Source: RGIG9115 sp045649825 (GTDB lineage: Bacteria > Bacillota > Clostridia > UBA1381). Taken from it: 44,031 nt of DNA. Location: contig JAZRQO010000012.1 of assembly GCA_045649825.1 (NCBI GenBank), positions 1 to 44,031 of the forward strand, in the 5' to 3' direction. A model generated the notes under the pieces. That model saw nothing but the letters and a program-made list of their open reading frames with translations. It was not told the DNA's origin and made no database searches. Positions 24,134 to 32,850 of this stretch are shown piece by piece. Both the position numbers and the translations under genes were made by a program. Within the stretch, counting starts at the first letter, position 1; each line of letters starts with the position of its first letter.

Positions 24134-24937
24134 TTGGAAAAAGTAAGGCTTGATGTGTTTCTTACATCAAATAACCTTGTTTCAAGCCGTGAAAGAGCAA
24201 AAGCTCTTATTATGGCAGGTCAGGTTTATGTAGATAATCAGAAGGCTGATAAAGCAGGTATGATGATAGATTCTGAATGTAAAACCGTTGAGGTGCGGGG
24301 AGAGCAGCTTAAATATGTAAGCCGCGGCGGCCTTAAGCTTGAAAAGGCAATGGAAGCATTTCCCATAAACCTTGAGGGAGTTGTTTCTATGGATATAGGA
24401 GCATCAACAGGCGGGTTTACAGACTGTATGCTTCAAAACGGTGCAAAAAAAGTCTTTGCAGTGGATGTAGGCTACGGTCAGTTCGCATGGAAGCTCAGAA
24501 ACGACGAGCGTGTGGTTAATATGGAAAGAACCAACATCCGTCACGTCACATCTGAGCAGATAGGTGAAAAGCTGGATTTTGCATCAATAGACGTTTCGTT
24601 TATATCTCTTAAGCTTGTTCTTCCTGTGGCGGCAGAGCTTCTTAAGGATAACGGACATCTTGTGGCTCTCATAAAGCCTCAGTTTGAAGCAGGCAGGGAG
24701 CAGGTAGGCAAAAAAGGCGTTGTCCGGGACAGTAAAGTCCACGAACAGGTAATAAACAATGTTTCGGAATACGCTAAGAATGCAGGCTTCTATGTTTCGG
24801 GACTTGCATATTCTCCCGTAAGAGGTCCTGAGGGTAATATAGAGTATCTTGCATGGCTCACTAAAGAAGATAAAGGCTTTGAGCTGAATGAAAATGTCGT
24901 TTCAGAGCTTGTTGCAGAGTCCCACAGTAAGCTTTAA
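24134..24937 (+). CDS. tlyA: TlyA-family rRNA 2'-O-methyltransferase
   Basis: A 267-residue protein with an N-terminal S4 RNA-binding domain (about 4-62) and a Rossmann methyltransferase domain. The SAM motif is DIGASTGGFTDCMLQNGA, followed by AVDVGYGQFAWKLR. Lys/Asp/Lys/Glu catalytic positions fit SIDVSFISLKLVLP and ALIKPQFEAG. It methylates ribosomal RNA; the old name is hemolysin A. TTG 24134 follows AAAGGATGA, which overlaps the dxs stop, so translation is likely coupled. The dxs-tlyA association is common in Clostridia. Confidence 0.93.
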   Translation: MEKVRLDVFLTSNNLVSSRERAKALIMAGQVYVDNQKADKAGMMIDSECKTVEVRGEQLKYVSRGGLKLEKAMEAFPINLEGVVSMDIGASTGGFTDCMLQNGAKKVFAVDVGYGQFAWKLRNDERVVNMERTNIRHVTSEQIGEKLDFASIDVSFISLKLVLPVAAELLKDNGHLVALIKPQFEAGREQVGKKGVVRDSKVHEQVINNVSEYAKNAGFYVSGLAYSPVRGPEGNIEYLAWLTKEDKGFELNENVVSELVAESHSKL

Positions 24938-24954
24938 GGAAGGAGTAGGGAAGT

Positions 24955-25839
24955 ATGTTTCTTTCCGATATGTGTACAGTTTCAGGGAATAAGGGCACGG
25001 GAAAGGGTTATGCCAAGGTTAACCTTACTCTGGACGTGACAGGTAAGCGTCCCGACGGCTACCACGATATTCAAACAATAATGCGTACTGTGAATTTGTA
25101 CGACACTGTAACGGCAGAGCTTACAAAAGATTTGGGAATTCAGCTTACAACCACTCTCGATTGGCTCCCTACAGACAGTAAAAATATTGCATACAGAGCA
25201 GCACAAATGCTCTTGGAAGAGGCGGGAGCAAAAGTGGGAGTAAAGCTCCATATACAAAAAACAATTCCCTGCGGCGCAGGGATGGGTGGCGGAAGTGCAG
25301 ACGGAGCAATCGTTCTTGCGCTTCTTAACAGGCTTCTTGGAAACCCTGTTTCCCACGAAAAGTTGCTTGAACTTGGTGCAAAGATTGGTGCAGATGTGCC
25401 TTTTTGCTTAATGTGCGGAACTGCGATTGCAACAGGGATAGGCGAAAAGCTTGAACCTTTGGATATAAAAGGAACAGTACCTGTTTTGGTTGTAAAACCC
25501 GAAGTCAGTGTATCCACACCCGAAATGTACAGGATTATAGATGAATGTGATATTCTCGTCCGTCCCGATACAAAATCCGCTGCGGAAGCTTTAAAAGCAG
25601 GTGATATACAGGCTCTTGCAAAATCAATGTGCAATATAATGGAAGCCCCTGCTATAAATATGCATCCCGTAATCGGTGAAATACGTGATAAAATGCTTAA
25701 AAACGGCGCTCTCGGTGCAATGATGACGGGGAGCGGCTCGGCAGTTTTCGGAATATTTACGGATACTCAAAGTGCCGATAGCTGCAGTAAATTATTTGCA
25801 GAGGATTTTAAAGATGTTTATTCCACAATTCTCCTGTAA
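24955..25839 (+). CDS. ispE: 4-diphosphocytidyl-2-C-methyl-D-erythritol kinase
   Basis: A 294-residue GHMP kinase that phosphorylates CDP-methylerythritol in the MEP pathway. Visible are GYAKVNLTLDVTGKRPDGYH at the N-terminal substrate side, the ATP loop PCGAGMGGGSADGA and the C-terminal MMTGSGSAVFG. About 17 residues precede the usual start of homology, but GGAAGGAG fixes ATG 24955. It is the last gene of the dxs operon; the following 159 bases hold only the promoter of the next gene and no clear terminator. Confidence 0.95.
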   Translation: MFLSDMCTVSGNKGTGKGYAKVNLTLDVTGKRPDGYHDIQTIMRTVNLYDTVTAELTKDLGIQLTTTLDWLPTDSKNIAYRAAQMLLEEAGAKVGVKLHIQKTIPCGAGMGGGSADGAIVLALLNRLLGNPVSHEKLLELGAKIGADVPFCLMCGTAIATGIGEKLEPLDIKGTVPVLVVKPEVSVSTPEMYRIIDECDILVRPDTKSAAEALKAGDIQALAKSMCNIMEAPAINMHPVIGEIRDKMLKNGALGAMMTGSGSAVFGIFTDTQSADSCSKLFAEDFKDVYSTILL

Positions 25840-25926
25840 CTGCGGTTTTGTTTCGCAAAGATTACAAAAAACACAAGATTTTGGGGTTTACGTAACAAAA
25901 AATTAAGAAAATTCGCAATTTATATG

Positions 25927-25955
25927 TTGCACTTTTAACGGAAATATGTTATTAT
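25927..25955 (+). promoter_or_regulatory. Promoter of SLH protein gene
   Basis: TTGCAC (25927-25932), a 17-base spacer and TATTAT (25950-25955). Confidence 0.75.
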
Positions 25956-25998
25956 ATCATTAATAGATTATGTAAAAACACAAAACGGAGGGATTTTT

Positions 25999-27822
25999 AT
26001 GAAAAAGCTTATCTGTGGTTTGCTTTCAGGTATATTGATGGCAAGTTCATTTTCAGCAGTAATGGCTGAAGAAAAATTCGTTGATTTTTCAAGAGACGAC
26101 TATGCCTGGGCTTATGACCACGTTATGGATATGGTTGATAAAGGTTATATAACAGGTTATGAAGATGCTACCTTCAAGCCCGATAACGGTGTAACAAGAC
26201 TTGAAGTGCTTGCACTTTTCTCAAGAGTTCTCGGAGCTTTAAAGGATGAGAATGCACCTGTTCTCGAAGCTGCAGTTGAGCAGTATAAAGATACTCTTAA
26301 GCCTTACGGTCTACCCTGGGGTGAAAAAGAAGTTTCGTTCCTTCTCTACAGAGATGTGCTTTCACCCGCAGACCTCAATACATACCTTGACGGCGAGCTT
26401 AAAAATCAGCCAATGCCAAGATATGAAGCCGCAATTATTATAACAAAAGCAATGGGCGGCAAGGTAACAGGCGGTTCACAGTCTGTAACTCTTGAATATA
26501 CCGACTATAGAAAAATTCCAATGGATGCACTTGAATACGTTGAATTTGTGTCAAACAAAGGAATTATGACAGGTATGGAAGACGGAAGCTTCTCACCCGA
26601 CACAAGCGTTCTGAGAACTCAGATGGCAGTTATGATGGGCAGAGTAATTGAAAAAGCAGGCTATGAATTCATAACAGGTAAAATTGCAAGCGTTGACACC
26701 GACGGCAGAATTTTCTCAATATACGATTCAGAGGGTAATATTAAAAAGTATACTTATCTCGATAATGTTATGATGAAGATTGAGGGAGAGGAAACAATCC
26801 CCCGTAATATGATAACAGGCGTTGACGCAATAGTTACACTCAGCGGTAATAAGGTTGCATTTGTTGACACACTTTCATCTGTTCCCGACAGAACAATAAG
26901 AGGTACATATCAGAGCCGTGCATCTGCTTCGGGCGTTGTAAGAATTACAGTCAAGAATTCAGAAACAGGCAATAAAGAAACATATGAATGCAGCCCCACT
27001 TTAGCAGTAATGTATGGCGACGAGCCTTCAGCTCTCACAAACTTTAAGATTAATGATCCTATCATTATGGAGCTTAAGAATAACATAGTTGAGAGAATAG
27101 TTGGCGAAGCAAAAACCCTTACAATTTCTGGGGCTCAGATAAAGAAAATCTCTCTTGATGCTGAATTTACAATGACAATTGCTCATGCAAAGGAAGAATA
27201 TAACGGTGCAACATATCCAATTGCCGACGGCGTAACAGTTGTTAAGAATAACGACAGTGCCGAATTCAGTGAACTCTATGTGGGTGATATGGTAGACCTC
27301 ACAATCACATACGGTGAAATCAAATCAATAAAAGCCACATCATCAACAAAAACAAAATCAGGTACGATTAAAACTATTATAATTTCATCAACACCTGAGA
27401 TTGTTGTGAATATCGGTGGCGAAAATCAGACTTTCCCTGTTGCTTCATCAGCTAAGATAACAATTAACGGAGAAGAGGGAAGCCTCTACGATTTCCGCGT
27501 AGGTGACACAGTATCACTCACACTCGAAAGCGATACCGTAGTAAAGATTGCAACAACCACTGCTCAGACATCAAGCGGAAAGCTTGAAGGCACTGTAACT
27601 GCAGTAAATGCTGCATACGGATTTATAAAGGTATCATACGTAAACGACCTTGGAGTTACAGTAGATGAAACTGTATACTGTAAGGATGCAACAACAAAGA
27701 TAATGAATATTTCAGGAGTTACTAAGAAGCTTAAGGATGTAGCCGTAGGCTCTGTAATTACAGCTCACGGAACAGTAAGCAATGGTGCATTCTCAGCAAG
27801 TATAGTAGTAATATCAGAATAA
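25999..27822 (+). CDS. Secreted SLH-domain protein, S-layer-like
   Basis: A 607-residue exported protein: a signal peptide (cleavage near AVMAEE), then three SLH repeats (about 27-80, a degenerate 94-152, and 163-216) and a long beta-rich, Thr/Ser-rich body of repeated OB-like strands (220-607) without catalytic motifs. Its own promoter, a good ribosome site (CGGAGGG) and a terminator make it a single-gene unit, unlike the two SLH genes at the window start. It is plausibly a structural surface-layer protein. Lys/Thr/Ser-rich composition with no Cys fits that role. Confidence 0.9.
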   Translation: MKKLICGLLSGILMASSFSAVMAEEKFVDFSRDDYAWAYDHVMDMVDKGYITGYEDATFKPDNGVTRLEVLALFSRVLGALKDENAPVLEAAVEQYKDTLKPYGLPWGEKEVSFLLYRDVLSPADLNTYLDGELKNQPMPRYEAAIIITKAMGGKVTGGSQSVTLEYTDYRKIPMDALEYVEFVSNKGIMTGMEDGSFSPDTSVLRTQMAVMMGRVIEKAGYEFITGKIASVDTDGRIFSIYDSEGNIKKYTYLDNVMMKIEGEETIPRNMITGVDAIVTLSGNKVAFVDTLSSVPDRTIRGTYQSRASASGVVRITVKNSETGNKETYECSPTLAVMYGDEPSALTNFKINDPIIMELKNNIVERIVGEAKTLTISGAQIKKISLDAEFTMTIAHAKEEYNGATYPIADGVTVVKNNDSAEFSELYVGDMVDLTITYGEIKSIKATSSTKTKSGTIKTIIISSTPEIVVNIGGENQTFPVASSAKITINGEEGSLYDFRVGDTVSLTLESDTVVKIATTTAQTSSGKLEGTVTAVNAAYGFIKVSYVNDLGVTVDETVYCKDATTKIMNISGVTKKLKDVAVGSVITAHGTVSNGAFSASIVVISE

Positions 27823-27829
27823 AATAAAA

Positions 27830-27858
27830 GGGGCTGTTTAAAAAAACAGCCCCGTTTT
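27830..27858 (+). terminator. Terminator after SLH gene
   Basis: GGGGCTGTTT (27830-27839) pairs with AAACAGCCCC (27844-27853), followed by GTTTT. Confidence 0.85.
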
Positions 27859-27877
27859 ATGTCAGAGGAGTTATGGA

Positions 27878-29014
27878 ATGAAGAAGAGAATAGAAAATTT
27901 TAAGCTATGGGTTATTGCTTTTGTTTTCTGTGTAGCTGTTATAGTTGTTTATAAAACATTTGACAACTTTAATTCAGTACTCGGCACGGTGGCAAAAATC
28001 CTTAAAGCGTTTTCGCCCTTTATAACAGGATTTGTAATAGCATATGTGCTGAATTTGCCCATTCAGAAGCTTACGGCATTGATTGGACGAAGCAAGCTGG
28101 GCTTTTTGAAAAAGCACAGTATGGGGATAAGCATTCTGCTTTCTTATATAGGAGCATTTGCTATCGTCGCTCTTGTGGTAGGTGCAGTTGTTCCTGCGCT
28201 TTATGAAAATATTTACGACTTTTATAAAAACTCTGGAACGTATGTAAACAACCTTAAAGAATTTATAAAAAATGTAGAGCTGTTTAAAAACCTCGGCATC
28301 CTTCAAAATATTGATTCACTTGATATTCCTGGAATGCTTTTATCAATTCTCGGTAAAATTGATGGCTCCAGTGTTGAGAAGTATGCGGCAGGTGTGGCAG
28401 TTGCAACCTCAGGTATAGTAAATGCAGTTATAGCAATTATCGCATCTGTATATATGATACTTGAAAAAGACACAATCATTAATTGTTGTAAAAGAACTAT
28501 ACAGGCATTTGTGAAGTTTGATATGGTAGATGATGTGTTTGCATACTGTCACAGAATAAACGAAATATTCACAAGCTATATTTATTCAAGACTTCTTGTG
28601 TGCCTTGCTATGGGTGCTATGTGCAGTGTTGTTCTCACGATAATGGGTGTAAAGTATGCATTTGCCCTGGGTATGTTTATAGGGCTTTGCGATATCATCC
28701 CCTATTTCGGCTCCATATTTGCCACAATTATCGCAATATTTATAACATTCTTAAGCGGAAGCCTATGGGATACTGTCTGGATTGCCGTTGTACTACTTGT
28801 TCTTCAGCAAATAGACGGTAACATTCTTGCACCTAAGATTATGGGCCACAAAATGGAGATAAGCCCGCTGCTCACCGTGGTATCGGTTGTGGTAGGCGGA
28901 AATCTCTTCGGATTTATGGGTATGCTTCTGAGCGTTCCCGTTGCCGCAATACTTAAAGTTGTGTGCAGTGAAGCGATTGAATACGCAGAAAAGAAAAAAC
29001 TTAATAAAGAATAA
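27878..29014 (+). CDS. AI-2E-family (PerM-like) membrane transporter
   Basis: A 378-residue membrane protein with about seven or eight helices and the AI-2E/UPF0118 hallmarks: PFITGFVIAYVLNLPIQKL near the N terminus, GLCDIIPYFGSIFATI in the C-terminal half and QQIDGNILAPKIMG after it. Members export small molecules or ions (AI-2, Na+); the substrate here is unknown. GAGGAG is 7 bases before the ATG. It may be co-expressed by readthrough of the preceding terminator. Confidence 0.92.
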   Translation: MKKRIENFKLWVIAFVFCVAVIVVYKTFDNFNSVLGTVAKILKAFSPFITGFVIAYVLNLPIQKLTALIGRSKLGFLKKHSMGISILLSYIGAFAIVALVVGAVVPALYENIYDFYKNSGTYVNNLKEFIKNVELFKNLGILQNIDSLDIPGMLLSILGKIDGSSVEKYAAGVAVATSGIVNAVIAIIASVYMILEKDTIINCCKRTIQAFVKFDMVDDVFAYCHRINEIFTSYIYSRLLVCLAMGAMCSVVLTIMGVKYAFALGMFIGLCDIIPYFGSIFATIIAIFITFLSGSLWDTVWIAVVLLVLQQIDGNILAPKIMGHKMEISPLLTVVSVVVGGNLFGFMGMLLSVPVAAILKVVCSEAIEYAEKKKLNKE

Positions 29015-29051
29015 TATAAGGGGAGTTGCCCGTGGGCAACTCCCCTTATAT
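29014..29051. terminator. Perfect 18-bp inverted repeat between convergent genes
   Basis: The arms 29014-29031 and 29034-29051 are fully complementary around GT. The stem is GC-rich in the middle and A/T at the ends. No long T-run follows on either strand. The position suggests a bidirectional terminator for the transporter gene and the rrf2 gene. Confidence 0.7.
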
Positions 29052-29053
29052 GT

Positions 29054-29500
29054 TTATAGGAGTACAATGTTGTCTGTCTGTCGTTTTTTTCTTCTTTGCT
29101 TGTCGATAATATCCTCAATTGTTATTCCATCAAGATATGTGGTGATTGCTTTATAAAGCCCTTCCCACACATATAACGTTTCACATTCGTCACATCTTTC
29201 ACATTTGTTTGGCTCATATTCCAGGCATGATACGGGAGCAAGGCTTCCTTCAGTAAGCCTCAGAATTTCTCCGACGGTGTATTCGTCGGCAGGACGGGCA
29301 AGTCTGTATCCCCCCTGAAAACCACGGTTGGCTTCAAGTATGCCCGCACCGTTAAAAAGAGGTACTATCTGTTCAAGATATTTTTTTGAAATCTGCTGAC
29401 GTTCTGCAATGTCTTTAAGTGCAATAAATCCTTTGTCTTCGTTAACCGCCAGGTCAACAAGCATTCTAAGTGCATAGCGGCCTTTTGTGGAAATTTTCAT
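29054..29500 (-). CDS. Rrf2-family transcriptional regulator
   Basis: A 148-residue winged-helix regulator starting MKISTKGRYALRML, the standard Rrf2 N terminus; the HTH covers LKDIAERQQISKKYLEQI. ATG 29500 is preceded by AGGAAAGG at a good distance, better than the ATG at 29509. Four cysteines in SCLEYEPNKC and ERCDEC, around residues 92-107, could bind an Fe-S cluster as in IscR or NsrR, whereas CymR-type members sense cysteine synthesis without one. No isc/suf or cys genes are adjacent, so the regulon is unknown. Confidence 0.92.
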   Translation of the reverse strand: MKISTKGRYALRMLVDLAVNEDKGFIALKDIAERQQISKKYLEQIVPLFNGAGILEANRGFQGGYRLARPADEYTVGEILRLTEGSLAPVSCLEYEPNKCERCDECETLYVWEGLYKAITTYLDGITIEDIIDKQRRKKRQTDNIVLL

Positions 29501-29535
29501 ATAAAACATACCTTTCCTATTTGTTAACTAAGTAT

Positions 29536-29564
29536 ATTATATCACACCTTTTCATAAATTGCAA
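29536..29564 (-). promoter_or_regulatory. Promoter of rrf2-family gene
   Basis: On the minus strand, TTGCAA (29564-29559) and TATAAT (29541-29536) with a 17-base spacer. Confidence 0.8.
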
Positions 29565-29582
29565 TAGCATTTGGAAATTTTT

Positions 29583-30443
29583 TCAGAATAATTTTTGCCT
29601 GAAAAATCCTTCGCCGTATATCCCGTCAGATACGGAGGAAGTAAGAAAAGCGTTGTCATCGGTTTCAAAAACCGTGTCCTTAAGCTTTGAAAACTCTCTG
29701 TGCCTCACGGCACACATAATAATTTTTCTTGTTTCTCCGGTAAATCCGCCCTCGGCATTTATAACTGTTGCACCTCGGTCCAGCTTTTTGAGGATAGCTT
29801 CGCACACCTCTTTGTGCCGTGACGTTACAATAAACGCAATCCGGGAACTGTCGCCGTAATAAACCATGGAGTCCACAAGCTTGCCCGAGCAGAAAAGTGC
29901 AATTATTCCGTAAAGCCCCGCTTCAATATCGTGAAAGAGCAAAACAGAAGCTGCCAGTACAAAGCAGTCAATAATGAGAATTGCAAGACCTATTCGTAGG
30001 TGCGGAAATTTGAGCCTCAGAAGCATTGAAAGAATATCCGTACCACCTGTTGTATATCCTGCAGAAAAAATCATACCAAGCCCTATTCCCAGAAGCACAC
30101 CTCCGAATACGCTGCCGAGAAGTCTGTCCCCTGAATAAACAGGGAGCAGCGGTGTTATAACCACATCTATGAGAAGTGACGTAAGAATTAGTGCAACTGA
30201 AGTTTTTGCAATAAGTCCCCTGCTCAGCTTTCTGTAGCCTGCATACAGTATGGGTATATTTATAAGTATGCTTATAGTTCCGATGGGTAAGCCGAATAAG
30301 TGATTGAGAATAATACTTGTTCCCGTTGCACCGCCGGGTGCAATATCGGCAGGGTTCAGAAAGCATACAATTGCAATGGCATACAGATGTGAGCCGAGAA
30401 TAACATACAGGGCATTTTTAATGGCATTTCGGGTTATCTTCAT
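29583..30443 (-). CDS. YitT family membrane protein (DUF161/DUF2179)
   Basis: A 286-residue protein with five or six N-terminal helices containing two DUF161-type Gly-rich repeats (FLNPADIAPGGATGTSIIL and MIFSAGYTTGGTDILSM) and a cytoplasmic C-terminal DUF2179 domain (about 205-286, RGATVINAEGGFTGE). Function is unproven. The ATG at 30443 has AAGGATG about 9 bases upstream. The gene runs in the same direction as rrf2 but is separated by the rrf2 promoter. Confidence 0.92.
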   Translation of the reverse strand: MKITRNAIKNALYVILGSHLYAIAIVCFLNPADIAPGGATGTSIILNHLFGLPIGTISILINIPILYAGYRKLSRGLIAKTSVALILTSLLIDVVITPLLPVYSGDRLLGSVFGGVLLGIGLGMIFSAGYTTGGTDILSMLLRLKFPHLRIGLAILIIDCFVLAASVLLFHDIEAGLYGIIALFCSGKLVDSMVYYGDSSRIAFIVTSRHKEVCEAILKKLDRGATVINAEGGFTGETRKIIMCAVRHREFSKLKDTVFETDDNAFLTSSVSDGIYGEGFFRQKLF

Positions 30444-30483
30444 TTAAGTAACATCCTTGTTTTTTGTGTAGTTTTACATTTTA

Positions 30484-30507
30484 CCGTGTTTTTTATGTAT
30501 AACACGG
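30484..30507. repeat. Inverted repeat in divergent yitT/HAD promoter region
   Basis: CCGTGTT (30484-30490) and AACACGG (30501-30507) flank ten bases. It lies in the 153-base region between the divergent genes and could be an operator or a weak hairpin. Confidence 0.4.
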
Positions 30508-30546
30508 GCGGTGTTTATCACAATTTATAAATTTTGGCATAAGTAC

Positions 30547-30575
30547 TTGAAATTATGTGCTTTGGGTAATATAAT
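30547..30575 (+). promoter_or_regulatory. Promoter of HAD phosphatase gene
   Basis: TTGAAA (30547-30552), a 17-base spacer and TATAAT (30570-30575). Confidence 0.8.
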
Positions 30576-30596
30576 AAAGTAAAGGATGTGAAACAA

Positions 30597-31256
30597 ATGA
30601 TAAAGTTATGTGTATTTGATTTAGACGGAACAGTAATGGATACTCTCAATTCTATTGCTTATTTCGTAAATTATACTTTAAATAAATTAGGTTTTCCCGA
30701 GATTGAAACAGAAAAATTTAAATATTTTGCAGGCGACGGGAGAGCAACTCTAATACACCGTGCCCTTGATTATGTTGGGGGTGACACGGATGATAACTTC
30801 CGCCTGGCAACAAAGTATTATGATGAAGCATACGAAGGAAACTTTATGCACCTTACAAAGCCTTTTGACGGAATTGATAAAGAGCTTCAAAAACTAAAGT
30901 CGGCAGGAGTGATAATAGCCGTCCTGTCCAATAAACCTCATAATGTGGCAAAAGCGGTAATAGAAAAAACCTTCGGCGATGATTTTTTTGCTCACGTTGA
31001 AGGTCAAAGGGATGAAATTTCCAAAAAGCCGTCACCTGACGGATTTCTTGCCATTGCCGAAAAATTCGGTATAGCCCCCGAAGAATGTATGATGGTGGGA
31101 GATACCAATGTGGATATGATGACAGGAGTAAATGCCGGAGTGCATACTCTTGGTGTTTTGTGGGGTTTCAGACCTCGCAGGGAGCTTGAAGAAAACGGTG
31201 CAGAGGCTATTGCAGAAACAGTTTCAGAGCTTGCAAACTCAGTTATCAGCTTTTGA
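30597..31256 (+). CDS. HAD-superfamily phosphatase (phosphoglycolate phosphatase-like)
   Basis: A 219-residue haloacid-dehalogenase hydrolase. Motif I is FDLDGTVMDT (nucleophile Asp8, acid Asp10), motif II is AVLSNKP, motif III the Lys in KKPSPDGF, and motif IV GDTNVDMMTG. An alpha-helical cap lies between residues 15 and 80. The sequence resembles Gph/PpaX enzymes, which remove phosphate from phosphoglycolate or pyrophosphate, but HAD substrates cannot be read from motifs alone. ATG 30597 follows AAAGGATG by about 10 bases. Confidence 0.92.
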   Translation: MIKLCVFDLDGTVMDTLNSIAYFVNYTLNKLGFPEIETEKFKYFAGDGRATLIHRALDYVGGDTDDNFRLATKYYDEAYEGNFMHLTKPFDGIDKELQKLKSAGVIIAVLSNKPHNVAKAVIEKTFGDDFFAHVEGQRDEISKKPSPDGFLAIAEKFGIAPEECMMVGDTNVDMMTGVNAGVHTLGVLWGFRPRRELEENGAEAIAETVSELANSVISF

Positions 31257-31285
31257 ACAAATGAATTACAAATTGCAAAAAACAG

Positions 31286-31314
31286 TTGAATTATATACAA
31301 AATTGTGTTATACT
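31286..31314 (+). promoter_or_regulatory. Promoter of DUF1846 gene
   Basis: TTGAAT (31286-31291), a 17-base spacer and TATACT (31309-31314). Confidence 0.75.
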
Positions 31315-31350
31315 TTATAAGTATTATGTTTGATGAGAGGCAAAAGAAAA

Positions 31351-32835
31351 ATGAACAAGATAGGTTTTGACAACGAAAAATATATAAAAATGCAATCGGA
31401 GCATATCGAAAAGCGTATTTCCGAGTTCGGAAATAAGCTTTATCTTGAGCTTGGCGGCAAGCTTTTTGATGATTTTCACGCTTCAAGGGTGCTTACCGGT
31501 TTTGAACCCGACAGTAAAATAAAAATGCTCCTTCATCTTAAGGACAAGCTGGAAATCGTTGTGGCTATTTCTGCTCTTGATATTGTAAAGAACAAAATCA
31601 GAAGTGATTATAATATATCCTACGACCTCGACGTACTGAGGCTCATTGACGCTTTCAGAAAAATAGATTTATATGTGGGCAGTGTTGTAATTACCCAGTT
31701 CAGCGGTCAGCCTGCGGCAGAGAGCTTCAAGGCAAAGCTTGAAGGGCTTGGAATTAAGGTTTTTCTTCACTATCCTATTGAGGGATACCCCGCAAATGTT
31801 GAATTTATAGTAAGCGATGAGGGCTTCGGCAAAAATGAGTATGTTGTAACAGAACGCCCCCTTGTTCTGGTAACTGCCCCCGGTCCGGGAAGCGGTAAGA
31901 TGGCAACCTGCCTTTCTCAGCTTTATCACGACCATAAACGTGGAATCAAGGCGGGATATGCGAAGTTTGAAACTTTCCCTGTATGGAACCTTCCCCTTAA
32001 GCACCCCGTTAACCTTGCATATGAGGCGGCAACGGCAGACCTTAACGATGTAAATATGATAGACCCCTTCCATCTTGAAGCATATGGTGAGACCACCGTT
32101 AATTACAACAGAGATATAGAGGTTTTCCCTGTTCTGAATGCAATGTTCAACAAAATCCTTGGCAAAAGCCCCTATAAATCACCTACAGATATGGGCGTTA
32201 ATATGGCAGGCTTCTGCATAGTTGACGACGAGGCAGTTTGCAAGGCGGCTCAGAGCGAAATTATCCGCCGTTACTATAACACGAAATGTGCGGCTCTCAA
32301 CGGATTTTTCGGAAACGATACAGTATACAAAATTGAGCTTATAATAAATCAGGCAGGAATAAGCCTTAAAGACAGAAAGGTTGTTGACGCAGCTCTTACA
32401 AGGGCAGCAGAAACAGAAATGCCTGCAGCGGCAATAGAGCTTCCCGACGGTGAAATAGTAACTTCAAAAACAACAGACCTTCTTGGAGCCTCTGCGGCAC
32501 TTCTTCTTAATGCTCTTAAGAAGCTTGCAGGGATAGACAAAGGTGTAAAGCTCATATCACCCGATGTAATAGGACCTATACAGGTGCTTAAAACAAATCA
32601 TCTGGGAAATCAGAACCCAAGACTTCATACCGACGAAACTCTTATTGCACTTTCCATATCTGCAACTACCGACGAGTATGCGAAGAGGGCTTTGGAGATG
32701 CTTCCGCTTCTTAAAGGTTGCGAAGCTCATTCCTCGGTTGTGCTTTCTCCGGTGGACAGCTCCGTTCTTAAAAAGCTTGGAGTAAATCTTACCTGCGAGC
32801 CTGTGTATCAGACCAAAAAACTTTATCACGGATAA
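31351..32835 (+). CDS. DUF1846 (UPF0371) family protein
   Basis: A 494-residue cytoplasmic protein matching the DUF1846 family along its full length. Recognisable blocks include IGFDNEKYIKMQSEHI at the N terminus, TAPGPGSGKMATCLSQLYHD (a P-loop-like Gly-rich turn near residue 180) and SPTDMGVNMAGFCI. Structures exist for the family, but the function is not established; a nucleotide-binding role is only inference from the Gly-rich turn. ATG 31351 has GAGAGG 11 bases upstream. It is followed after 15 bases by a secreted GH26-like gene, so the two form an operon. Confidence 0.9.
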   Translation: MNKIGFDNEKYIKMQSEHIEKRISEFGNKLYLELGGKLFDDFHASRVLTGFEPDSKIKMLLHLKDKLEIVVAISALDIVKNKIRSDYNISYDLDVLRLIDAFRKIDLYVGSVVITQFSGQPAAESFKAKLEGLGIKVFLHYPIEGYPANVEFIVSDEGFGKNEYVVTERPLVLVTAPGPGSGKMATCLSQLYHDHKRGIKAGYAKFETFPVWNLPLKHPVNLAYEAATADLNDVNMIDPFHLEAYGETTVNYNRDIEVFPVLNAMFNKILGKSPYKSPTDMGVNMAGFCIVDDEAVCKAAQSEIIRRYYNTKCAALNGFFGNDTVYKIELIINQAGISLKDRKVVDAALTRAAETEMPAAAIELPDGEIVTSKTTDLLGASAALLLNALKKLAGIDKGVKLISPDVIGPIQVLKTNHLGNQNPRLHTDETLIALSISATTDEYAKRALEMLPLLKGCEAHSSVVLSPVDSSVLKKLGVNLTCEPVYQTKKLYHG

Positions 32836-32850
32836 AGAAAGGTGATTTTT

